Shown here piece after piece: positions 7,442 to 13,152 of a DNA stretch of 17,189 nt. Made by a program: the position numbers and the translations under genes. The notes beneath the pieces are model-generated. The model saw only the letters and a program-made list of their open reading frames with translations, was not told where the DNA came from and did no database searches. Origin of the DNA: Desulfuromonadales bacterium. Lineage in GTDB: Bacteria > Desulfobacterota > Desulfuromonadia > Desulfuromonadales > BM103. Location of the stretch: the NCBI GenBank assembly GCA_030640215.1, contig DAOWJU010000005.1:1-17189 (forward strand), read 5' to 3'. The stretch's first letter is position 1. Every line of letters starts with the position of its first letter.

Positions 7442-8863
7442 ATGAATCAGATAAAGTTTGGAACCTCAGGTTGGCGCGGCATCCTCGCCGAAGACTTTAC
7501 CTTGGAAAATGTCCGTATTGTCACCCAGGCCATTGCTGACTTTTTGCGGGCAGAAAAATGTGCCGGGCAAGGTCTGGTGATCGGCCACGACAGCCGCTTT
7601 ATGGGCGAGCGCTTCGCCAGGGAGACGGCCAGGGTGCTTGCTGGCTCCGGGGTACCGGTCTTTATCTGCAAAGATGACACACCAACACCGGTTATTGCCT
7701 ATGAAATTATGCGTCGCGGTGCGGCTGGAGCGATCAATTTTACCGCCAGTCATAACCCTTACGATTATAACGGGATTAAGTTCTCAACTGCCTGGGGTGG
7801 CCCGGCGCTGCCTGAAGTCACTGCCGAGATTGAGCGCTTGGCTAACGCGATGCTTGGCGAAGTCTGCTATCGCGATATGCCTCTCGATCAAGCGGTGCGT
7901 GCTGGCTTGGTTGAAGAGATTGATCCCATGCCAGATTATCTGGAAGACTTGCGCAAAAAGGTTGATCTTGAGGCCATCGGCAAGTCCGGAATGACCGTGG
8001 TTTTTGACCCGATGTACGGGGCCGGCCGTGATTACGTCGATAGCCTGCTGGTTGAAGCCGGTCTGCTGGTGCAGACGATCAATGGCACACGAGATCCTTA
8101 CTTCGGTGAGATGCCACCCGATCCGTCACCAGCGCACCTTAACGATCTGATCAACCGGGTTAAAGGTGACAACCAGATCGTACTCGGTCTGGCCACCGAT
8201 GGTGATGCTGATCGTTACGGTATTGTTGATGCCGACGGTTCTTTCATCGAGCCCAATTACATCCTTGCGCTGCTCTACGATTACCTGATCAGAAGAAAAG
8301 GTGAGGCAGGCGATGCAGCGCGCTCGGTTGCCACCTCTCACTTCATTGACGCAGTCGCCGCTCATCACGGTTATGCTGTGCGCGAGACACCGGTCGGTTT
8401 TAAATATATTGGTGAGTTTATCCGTGACAATGAAATTGTCATTGGTGGTGAAGAGAGTGCAGGTTTGAGCCTGCGTGGCCATGTGCCAGATAAAGATGGT
8501 GTGCTCGCCTGTCTACTGGTCGCCGAAATGGTGGCTGTTGAAGGCAAGACTCTTGGTCAATTACTGGCAGATCTTTACAGCCGTGTTGGTGAGTTTCATA
8601 CGTCGCGTAAAAACCTGCGTCTTTCCATGGAACTTGCGGACAAAATCGATGCCAAACTGGCTTCTCCGCCTGATCAATTGGCCGGAAAATCGGTCAAGGA
8701 ATTGATCACAACTGATGGTGTGAAAATGATCATGGACGATGGCTCCTGGGCGCTTTTCCGCAAGTCTGGTACGGAGCCAGTTGTAAGAGTTTATACGGAA
8801 GCTGGGAGCCGGGAAGGGCTGGAGAGTTTGACTGAGGCGGCGGTTCAGTTTGTGGAGAACTAA
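7442..8863 (+). CDS. Phosphoglucomutase/phosphomannomutase family protein
   Basis: A 473-aa alpha-D-phosphohexomutase that interconverts sugar 1- and 6-phosphates through a phosphoserine intermediate. All four domain signatures are present in order: the phosphoserine loop TASHNP with Ser103, the metal loop DGDADR (253-258), the sugar-specificity loop GEES (336-339), and the phosphate-binding loop RKSGTEP (440-446). The early FGTSGWRG is also typical. Glucose versus mannose preference cannot be decided from these loops. ATG 7442 is chosen because AGGAGAG lies eight bases before it and the protein then starts at the conserved IKFGTSG; the frame is open upstream to 7337 but that part lacks family character. 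It could supply hexose 1-phosphate to the polysaccharide genes at the right of the window. Its TAA overlaps the stop of the convergent gene. Confidence 0.93.
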   Translation: MNQIKFGTSGWRGILAEDFTLENVRIVTQAIADFLRAEKCAGQGLVIGHDSRFMGERFARETARVLAGSGVPVFICKDDTPTPVIAYEIMRRGAAGAINFTASHNPYDYNGIKFSTAWGGPALPEVTAEIERLANAMLGEVCYRDMPLDQAVRAGLVEEIDPMPDYLEDLRKKVDLEAIGKSGMTVVFDPMYGAGRDYVDSLLVEAGLLVQTINGTRDPYFGEMPPDPSPAHLNDLINRVKGDNQIVLGLATDGDADRYGIVDADGSFIEPNYILALLYDYLIRRKGEAGDAARSVATSHFIDAVAAHHGYAVRETPVGFKYIGEFIRDNEIVIGGEESAGLSLRGHVPDKDGVLACLLVAEMVAVEGKTLGQLLADLYSRVGEFHTSRKNLRLSMELADKIDAKLASPPDQLAGKSVKELITTDGVKMIMDDGSWALFRKSGTEPVVRVYTEAGSREGLESLTEAAVQFVEN

Positions 8864-9927
8864 TCAATCTCCGCATACTCCAGAAAAGTCTTTTTCGGCT
8901 TAACCACCTTCTGTTTGTGAAGGAGCTCATTGAGCTCCGGCGCATTGAAATAACGGGCCTGTAGCGCTCGCCCCTGTTGCATCCAGAAACCGAACTGTGG
9001 GATGAAACTGTTACGCTTAATCGTGTGATCGATGGTCTGACCAGCGATGACGAGGATGTTGCGCTCGCCGCTGTCGAAGGAGTCGGTCAGATATGCGGCC
9101 AAGCGGTGAAATTGCCGCCAGGTATTGATGTCGGCGATGCGGCGATGCGGATAGGCTGAAGTCACGATGTCCGGCATGAAGTCGAATACGGTGCCCTCAA
9201 GCAGTGAATCCGGATCGTGACTCTTTGTGCTCAGGCGCTTGGTAAAATAGAAAGTCGACGGATCGAGCAGCTGGCTGATCGAGACCGGGGTTTTCTTGAG
9301 CTTAGCCAGGCTGTGTTGGTGATGTTTGGCGAATTCGGGATTCAGACGATAAACCTTGCCCTGACTGGCGTCACGTAGCGGTTCACCATCTACAAGTCTC
9401 TCAATATTCAGATGCAGGTGAGGGTGGACATGTTCATCAGTACTTTTACGTAGCAGATACTTGTAGGGGATCTCTATCTTTAATCCTCCGGGCCCGCGGA
9501 AAATGGTGATCAGGGTCGCAGCGCGCTGGTAGAGGGTCAGGTAGGGAGTCATTAAGCGATGCATCATCCCGCAGCAGGGAACAACTTGGCCGTGAATGCG
9601 CTCGACATAGCCGATACCGTTCTCCTCGGTGCCACCGATGTGGCTACCGCCGAGGATGACAAGGTCACGGCCGTGGTGTGATGCCGGAATCAGGCGGGTT
9701 GGATCGATCAGAGCGCCGACTCTGCCAAGATTGAAGACCGGGCAGTCGTAAACGTAGCCGAACAGACTTTTCTTGATTTTTTGGCTTTCATCCGAACATT
9801 GCCATACGATCGGTAGGGTGCCGGAGAAACCCGCTTCATCTGTAAGTGAACGCATGCGGCCGAACAGGTCCATCAATTGCATCGGTGGTTGATTCAGCAG
9901 AGTTTCAACCGGGGGAGAGATCGGCAT
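8860..9927 (-). CDS. Unknown protein with an LCIB/C-like (theta carbonic anhydrase) Cys-His-Cys pattern
   Basis: A 355-aa soluble protein without a signal peptide or membrane segment. I do not recognise it with certainty. Residues ~60-125 hold the most striking part: DCPVFNLGRVGAL (Cys62), then DLVILGGSHIGG (His96), then GIGYVERIHGQVVPCCGMM (Cys118/119). That order, a hydrophobic strand ending in S-H-I, a glycine-rich turn with an Arg, then a CCG/CACG-type cysteine, resembles the zinc site of LCIB/C-type beta-carbonic-anhydrase-like (theta-CA) proteins, so bicarbonate/CO2 chemistry is one hypothesis. The rest, including a His-rich HVHPHLHL (166-173), is not matched to anything I know. The start is well supported by AGGAG seven bases before the ATG. 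It is convergent with the phosphohexomutase, with the two stop codons overlapping (8860-8863) and no terminator between them. Confidence 0.8.
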   Translation of the reverse strand: MPISPPVETLLNQPPMQLMDLFGRMRSLTDEAGFSGTLPIVWQCSDESQKIKKSLFGYVYDCPVFNLGRVGALIDPTRLIPASHHGRDLVILGGSHIGGTEENGIGYVERIHGQVVPCCGMMHRLMTPYLTLYQRAATLITIFRGPGGLKIEIPYKYLLRKSTDEHVHPHLHLNIERLVDGEPLRDASQGKVYRLNPEFAKHHQHSLAKLKKTPVSISQLLDPSTFYFTKRLSTKSHDPDSLLEGTVFDFMPDIVTSAYPHRRIADINTWRQFHRLAAYLTDSFDSGERNILVIAGQTIDHTIKRNSFIPQFGFWMQQGRALQARYFNAPELNELLHKQKVVKPKKTFLEYAEID

Positions 9928-9989
9928 GGTTATCTCCTGTCAAAATGGTGTGAGTCGCAAGGTTGTGGCTTGTCAGGCCCGCAGATAGT

Positions 9990-9995
9990 AATATA
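9990..9995 (-). promoter_or_regulatory. Candidate extended -10 for the minus-strand LCIB-like gene
   Basis: On the minus strand TGTTATATT gives an extended -10 (TATATT at 9995-9990), about 60 bases before the ATG. The -35 region is poor. It is divergent from the toxin-antitoxin promoter. Confidence 0.35.
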
Positions 9996-10080
9996 ACATT
10001 GTTTTAAAGATGTTGAGGAGAAAAGGTAGGTCTTGATTGGTCCCGGTTCTCTGAAACAGCGTAGCATTGTTCTTTTTGTG

Positions 10081-10110
10081 TTGATTGCACATGCTAGCAC
10101 ATGCTAGCAT
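10081..10110 (+). promoter_or_regulatory. Candidate promoter of the toxin-antitoxin operon
   Basis: TTGATT (10081-10086), an 18-base spacer, then TAGCAT (10105-10110). The promoter overlaps the palindrome at 10087-10114, as expected for autorepression by an RHH antitoxin. The -10 match is moderate. Confidence 0.4.
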
Positions 10111-10114
10111 GTGC
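10087..10114. promoter_or_regulatory. Palindromic operator of the toxin-antitoxin operon
   Basis: Two tandem copies of GCACATGCTA (10087-10096 and 10097-10106) are followed by GCATGTGC, so that 10097-10114 is a perfect 18-bp palindrome and TGCTAGCA occurs twice, 10 bases apart. One-turn spacing of the half-sites suits cooperative binding of ribbon-helix-helix dimers. It ends 21 bases before the antitoxin ATG. Confidence 0.75.
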
Positions 10115-10135
10115 GGTAGTTGAGAGGTGAAAATT

Positions 10136-10426
10136 ATGTCTAAACAGCTTAACCTAAGAGTTGATGAGTCGTTTGCAGAGGGCCTGGAAAGGCTTTCTCA
10201 AAAATTGGGGAGATCTATGGCTTCAGTTCTTGAGGCTATAGGAAAGCCTGCAATTGACGCGGCTGAGGCGGATTTACAATTTGAGGCTGATGCGCTGACA
10301 GCTTGGGAAGGGTACGAACTTACTGGTGCTCACGTTTCTTCTGAATCAATTGAATCTCTTTTTGAAGATGCTCATCAAAGAGCAACGCTTGTGGCCAGGA
10401 AGCGCGACGCATGTCAAGAAAAGTAA
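10136..10426 (+). CDS. RHH-type antitoxin of a type II toxin-antitoxin pair
   Basis: A 96-aa protein whose N-terminus, KQLNLRVDESFAEGLERLSQ followed by KLGRSMASVL, has the beta-strand then two helices of a ribbon-helix-helix DNA-binding domain. The remaining ~50 residues are acidic and likely wrap the toxin. It should repress its own operon through the palindrome just upstream and neutralise the toxin encoded next. ATG 10136 is preferred over GTG 10127 because GAGG lies eight bases before it. The frame overlaps the toxin gene by 16 bases, a normal arrangement for such pairs. The base composition is more AT-rich than the flanking housekeeping genes, which fits horizontal acquisition. Confidence 0.8.
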   Translation: MSKQLNLRVDESFAEGLERLSQKLGRSMASVLEAIGKPAIDAAEADLQFEADALTAWEGYELTGAHVSSESIESLFEDAHQRATLVARKRDACQEK

Positions 10427-10737
10427 TTGCAACAACACTTTTTGAGCGACACTTAAAAACTTTTCTTGATGAGTACGCTGAACTTGGTGCCGTCCGTTTT
10501 ATTGACAGCTTATGGGTTGCATATCATAAGATGCTGGCTCATATCTCCGAATTTGGAGATATTGGACCCGCACGAAGGAGAACTCTCAACGGTAAGACAA
10601 TTACGCTGCGGGAGTTCGTGCTGAACGTGCGTTCAAGAGATTTTCTGGTCGTCTACATTGTTTCTCCAGACCCAGAACAGCCTATCCTGTTACTCAACAT
10701 CAGAATTGGTGGGCAAAACCGGTTCAAATGGAACTGA
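10411..10737 (+). CDS. RelE/ParE-superfamily toxin
   Basis: A 108-aa basic protein in the second position of a toxin-antitoxin pair. Size, the N-terminal helix region (TTLFERHLKTFLDEYAELG), the central GPARRRTLNGKTITLREF, and the C-terminal strand DFLVVYIV...LLLNIRIGG fit the RelE/ParE fold. In that family the targets are ribosome-bound mRNA (RelE) or gyrase (ParE); which applies here cannot be told. Translation is coupled to the antitoxin (16-base overlap, with AGGA ten bases before the ATG inside the antitoxin frame). A promoter and riboswitch for the next unit begin only about 40 bases after its stop. Confidence 0.75.
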   Translation: MSRKVIATTLFERHLKTFLDEYAELGAVRFIDSLWVAYHKMLAHISEFGDIGPARRRTLNGKTITLREFVLNVRSRDFLVVYIVSPDPEQPILLLNIRIGGQNRFKWN

Positions 10738-10779
10738 CAGCCTGCCGTGTTGAATGATTCATGTTGATTAAATTTTTAC

Positions 10780-10808
10780 TTGACACTAAAAATGGAACCT
10801 ACTAGATT
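10780..10808 (+). promoter_or_regulatory. Promoter of the riboswitch transcript
   Basis: A perfect TTGACA (10780-10785), a 17-base spacer, and TAGATT (10803-10808). The predicted start is near 10814, about 18 bases before the aptamer P1. The -35 match and spacing make this one of the best promoters in the window. Confidence 0.7.
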
Positions 10809-10831
10809 AGCCTCCGTTAGTCAGCCGATTT

Positions 10832-10929
10832 TAATCGCTGGGAAAATTATGCCAAACCATTTGTGAAAATGGGGCGGAAAGCCACGGGTCTTATTGAATC
10901 AACAAGACAGCCGGGTTGCCGAAAGATTA
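10832..10929 (+). ncRNA. Cyclic di-GMP-I (GEMM-I family) riboswitch aptamer
   Basis: The core matches GEMM-I. P1 is TAATC/GATTA (10832-10836 with 10925-10929). The P2 hairpin CCATTT-GTGA-AAATGG (10857-10872) is capped by a GNRA loop and preceded by the conserved CAAACC. The junction is GGGGCGGAAAGCC (10871-10883), P3 is closed by GTCTT/AAGAC (10888-10892 with 10904-10908), and the terminal CAGCCGGGTTGCCG carries the receptor and C92 equivalent. Mapping to Vc2 numbering: position 20 = G10851, 21 = C10852, 46 = G10877, 47 = A10878, 92 = C10919. G20/C92 is the c-di-GMP arrangement; the C21-G46 pair and overall scaffold resemble the Geobacter GEMM-Ib group, many of which have A20 and bind cGAMP. 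The 3' half of the aptamer also forms the terminator, so ligand binding should switch transcription on. Confidence 0.87.
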
Positions 10930-10956
10930 TCTAATCTTCGCAGCCCGGCTTTTTTA
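10909..10956 (+). terminator. Riboswitch expression platform: ligand-controlled terminator
   Basis: AGCCGGG (10909-10915) pairs with CCCGGCT (10944-10950) and AAGATT (10923-10928) pairs with AATCTT (10933-10938) in one long hairpin, followed by TTTTTT. Its 5' arm contains the GATTA strand of aptamer P1 and the GCCGGGTTGCCG aptamer segment, so aptamer and terminator are mutually exclusive. Confidence 0.88.
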
Positions 10957-10987
10957 TTTGATTTGATTTTATGGAGGGGGCTCCTGG

Positions 10988-11095
10988 ATGAAGAAGATCA
11001 CGCTTTTTACCGCTGGTGAGATTCTTGCGTTAACGCAATCCGGAAATATCTATAACGCCCCAGATCTGGGGCATCAATACCCCAATAAACTATAA
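10988..11095 (+). CDS. Possible 35-aa peptide downstream of the riboswitch
   Basis: The first ORF after the riboswitch terminator: it begins MKKITLFTAGEIL and ends with LGHQYPNKL before TAA. It has a strong Shine-Dalgarno (GGAGGGGG at 10973-10980, seven bases before the ATG), and the N-terminus MKKI is typical of real starts. The Shine-Dalgarno can fold on itself (GGAG-GGGG-CTCC, 10973-10984). The peptide has no signal sequence, membrane helix or motif that I know. A perfect 16-bp palindrome (GCCCCAGATCTGGGGC, 11057-11072) lies inside the frame. It may be a genuine small protein, or the remnant of a longer gene once controlled by the riboswitch. Confidence 0.4.
   Translation: MKKITLFTAGEILALTQSGNIYNAPDLGHQYPNKL
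11057..11072. repeat. Perfect 16-bp palindrome within the small ORF
   Basis: GCCCCAGATCTGGGGC. The GGGG (11068-11071) can also pair with CCCC at 11080-11083, giving two alternative hairpins. No T tract follows. Confidence 0.6.
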
Positions 11096-11274
11096 ATATT
11101 CTCTTCGACCACGTGAGAATGTAAATGTTGCTGTCACGGTCTTATGACTTCTGACTGCAAGTAGGTGTGCCGTTAGTCAGCAAGCCTGAGATTGAGTGAA
11201 CTTTTGTTTTGCGGCCAGAGATATGTATGGTCGCTATTTATGGGAGGGTAGGTTGTTTTAAAGCTATACCGATA

Positions 11275-11405
11275 AGAAAGATTCCCGCATATGTTATGCA
11301 ATGCCGCTCAGGCGGCAATGCCACGCCTCGACTGGAGGGGGTCGGTGGCAATGGAGGGGGATGCAATGTTATGCAATGTTCAAGGAGGGATGCGGGAATC
11401 TTTCT
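11275..11405. repeat. 131-bp domain closed by a perfect 16-bp inverted repeat
   Basis: AGAAAGATTCCCGCAT (11275-11290) is the exact reverse complement of 11390-11405. Inside are hairpin TGCCGC-TCAG-GCGGCA (11302-11317), a second hairpin TGCCAC/GTGGCA plus CGAC/GTCG (11319-11350) that shows TGGAGGGG in its loop, a direct repeat ATGTTATGCAATG (11291-11303 and 11366-11378), a tandem ATGCAATGTT (11361-11380), and TGGAGGGGG twice (11333-11341, 11352-11360). As RNA it would be a closed multi-hairpin structure; as DNA it could be a small TIR element, but no target-site duplication is evident. Confidence 0.75.
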
Positions 11406-11448
11406 AGCCCATTTTTGTGATGTCTCATTTTGATGAGATGTATGTTAT

Positions 11449-11477
11449 GGCCCACCAGTGATGGTGGGCCTTTTTTT
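11449..11477 (+). terminator. Strong intrinsic terminator
   Basis: GGCCCACCA-GTGA-TGGTGGGCC (11449-11470), a perfect 9-bp stem, followed by seven T. It ends the riboswitch/inverted-repeat transcription unit and isolates the polysaccharide genes from it. Confidence 0.92.
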
Positions 11478-11549
11478 CTTAAGTTTATAGTCTTAACCTG
11501 CACTCTGGCACAGTCAGTTGTTTCTCTTTCATCAGCAACGCTTTTCTGG

Positions 11550-11555
11550 TATAAG
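11550..11555 (+). promoter_or_regulatory. Candidate extended -10 for the sugar dehydrogenase gene
   Basis: TATAAG preceded by TGG, 37 bases before the ATG at 11593, placed correctly just after the upstream terminator. No convincing -35 is seen. Confidence 0.45.
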
Positions 11556-11592
11556 CTACCCAGTCATTTTATCAATAGTTGGGGGCTATTAA

Positions 11593-12909
11593 ATGGTTTC
11601 ATTTGCAGAGATAGAGCAGGGTCACGCAAAAATCGCCGTAGTCGGTCTTGGTTATGTTGGTTTGCCGTTGGCGGCAGCTTTCGGTCGTCAGGTACCGGTT
11701 ATCGGTTTCGATATCAGCAAAGCGAAAATAACTGAACTGAAAAACGGGCACGATAGCACCGGCGAGCTAACCAACGCAGACCTTGCATCGACCCGCATAG
11801 AGTACACCACGGATGCCTCTTCTCTTAAAAACGCATCCTTTATTATCGTCACCGTCCCCACACCTCTCTGCGAAAACAAACGTCCAGATCTTTCCCCGTT
11901 GCGAGCCTCTTCTACCACCATTGGGCGCAATCTGAAGGCTGGCGCTGTCGTCGTCTACGAATCAACCGTTTACCCTGGTGTTACTGAGGAGTTTTGCGTG
12001 CCGATTCTGGAGGCCGAGTCCGGTCTGCAGTGTGGTCGTGACTTCGCCGTCGGCTATTCCCCCGAACGCATCAATCCGGGTGACAAGGTGCACACGATTG
12101 ACAAGATCATTAAGGTCGTCAGTGGGCAGAATGCAGAAACTCTCGACACGGTTGCCAGAGTCTATGAAATGGTTGTCACTGCCGGAGTGCACCGGGCTTC
12201 CTCCATCAAGGTTGCCGAAGCCGCCAAGGTTATCGAAAACACCCAGCGCGACCTCAATATTGCCCTGATGAACGAACTGGCCCTGATTTTTGACCGTTTG
12301 GGCATTTCCACCCGCGAAGTGCTTGAGGCCGCTGGCACCAAGTGGAATTTTCTCAAATTTACTCCCGGTCTGGTCGGTGGACATTGCATCGGCATTGACC
12401 CCTACTATCTGACCTACAAGGCAGAAAGCATCGGTTACCATCCCCAGGTGATTCTTTCCGGACGGCGTATCAACGACGGTATGGGCAAGTTTGTCGCCGA
12501 AACAACGGTCAAGAAATTGATCGAAGCCGATAAACCGGTCAAAGGCAGCCGAGTACTGGTTCTTGGGCTGACCTTTAAAGAGAATGTCCCCGATATTCGC
12601 AATACCCGAGTTGTCGATATTATCGATGAGTTGCGCAGCTACGGAGTCAATCCCCTGGTGCATGACCCGATGGCGGACCCTGCTGCTGCCCGGCTCGAAT
12701 ATGATATTGAACTGATCGATCTCGCGGGGCAGGAGCCCTTCGATGCGGTCATTTACGCTGTCTCCCACAAGGCTTTCGCCGCGCTGGAGCCAGCCGATTA
12801 CAAACGGCTTTGCTGCAACGGTAATGGCCGTGGTGTCGTCATCGATGTCAAAGCGCAGCTCGATCGTGCAGCGCTTGAAGAGGCCGGGTTGGTTTATTGG
12901 GCGCTGTGA
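11593..12909 (+). CDS. tviB: UDP-N-acetyl-hexosamine 6-dehydrogenase (TviB/WbpO type)
   Basis: A 438-aa nucleotide-sugar dehydrogenase that oxidises C6 of a UDP-N-acetylhexosamine twice with NAD+ to give the uronic acid, a precursor of acidic polysaccharides. Seen: the Rossmann motif GLGYVGLP (18-25), GFDIS, VPTPL (88-92), ESTVYPG (123-129), ENTQRDLNIA (215-224), and the catalytic-Cys loop GGHCIGIDPYYL with Cys265, followed by LGLTFKENVPDIRNTR, the C-terminal UDP-binding signature. The ENTQRDLNIA and HCIGIDPYYLTYKA forms point to the TviB/WbpO branch rather than UDP-glucose dehydrogenase; whether the substrate is GlcNAc or GalNAc is not certain. A GGGGG stretch at 11581-11585 serves as a moderate ribosome binding site. 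It stands just after a terminator with its own promoter and opens the polysaccharide region. The following 240 bases are AT-rich. Confidence 0.92.
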   Translation: MVSFAEIEQGHAKIAVVGLGYVGLPLAAAFGRQVPVIGFDISKAKITELKNGHDSTGELTNADLASTRIEYTTDASSLKNASFIIVTVPTPLCENKRPDLSPLRASSTTIGRNLKAGAVVVYESTVYPGVTEEFCVPILEAESGLQCGRDFAVGYSPERINPGDKVHTIDKIIKVVSGQNAETLDTVARVYEMVVTAGVHRASSIKVAEAAKVIENTQRDLNIALMNELALIFDRLGISTREVLEAAGTKWNFLKFTPGLVGGHCIGIDPYYLTYKAESIGYHPQVILSGRRINDGMGKFVAETTVKKLIEADKPVKGSRVLVLGLTFKENVPDIRNTRVVDIIDELRSYGVNPLVHDPMADPAAARLEYDIELIDLAGQEPFDAVIYAVSHKAFAALEPADYKRLCCNGNGRGVVIDVKAQLDRAALEEAGLVYWAL

Positions 12910-13016
12910 GAACAGGGTTGCGGTCTTCCTTTTTTGAGAAGATTGTGAGATGAGTCTGTTACAGTATTCTGATTTTAGACTATCAAAAGGTTTAATTAGG
13001 CAACATTCTTTTTAAT

Positions 13017-13046
13017 TTGACATAATAATGCTTAATTGTTTATAGG
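13017..13046 (+). promoter_or_regulatory. Candidate promoter for the polysaccharide export genes
   Basis: A perfect TTGACA (13017-13022), an 18-base spacer and TATAGG (13041-13046), within a markedly AT-rich 240-base gap. It would leave a ~100-base leader before the Wza-like gene. No terminator is evident after the dehydrogenase gene, so read-through is also possible. Confidence 0.5.
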
Positions 13047-13152
13047 TAATCTTGTTAAGTGTTGAAAATTTAAAATTAATTCAGAAGTAAAGATATGTAT
13101 TTGCGCCACGCGTTACCCGCCGTGCGCCACTTCGATTCTCAGGAGTATCTCA

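Larger units (their letters stand above)
10738..11592. other. 855-base stretch without a conventional gene
   Basis: It holds, in order: a promoter (10780-10808), a cyclic-di-GMP-type riboswitch with an overlapping terminator (10832-10956), a possible 35-codon ORF (10988-11095), a region of about 180 bases in which I see little beyond two short hairpins, a 131-bp inverted-repeat domain (11275-11405), a small hairpin (TCTCAT/ATGAGA, 11422-11437), a strong terminator (11449-11477), and the leader of the sugar dehydrogenase gene. No ORF over 75 codons looks real here. Confidence 0.8.

Noticed and set aside
10832..10929. cGAMP-specific (GEMM-Ib, A20) assignment of the riboswitch
   Set aside because: By hand alignment the selecting position is G10851, not A, although the scaffold is similar; c-di-GMP is the better guess.
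11275..11405. Integron attC site or retron msr-msd region
   Set aside because: There is no core GTTRRRY/RYYYAAC pair, no integrase or reverse transcriptase in the window, and the stem layout does not match either.
11209..11433. 74-codon plus-strand frame starting with TTG
   Set aside because: The start lacks a ribosome site, the translation is driven by the repeats of the 131-bp inverted-repeat domain, and it has no recognisable motif.
11505..11522. Sigma-54-like TGGCAC...TTG
   Set aside because: The gap between TGGCAC and TTG is six bases instead of five and the TTG lacks the following C, so the GG/GC spacing is wrong.
11430..11735. 101-codon plus-strand frame starting before the dehydrogenase gene
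   Set aside because: It runs across an intrinsic terminator and then overlaps the start of a solid gene in another frame.
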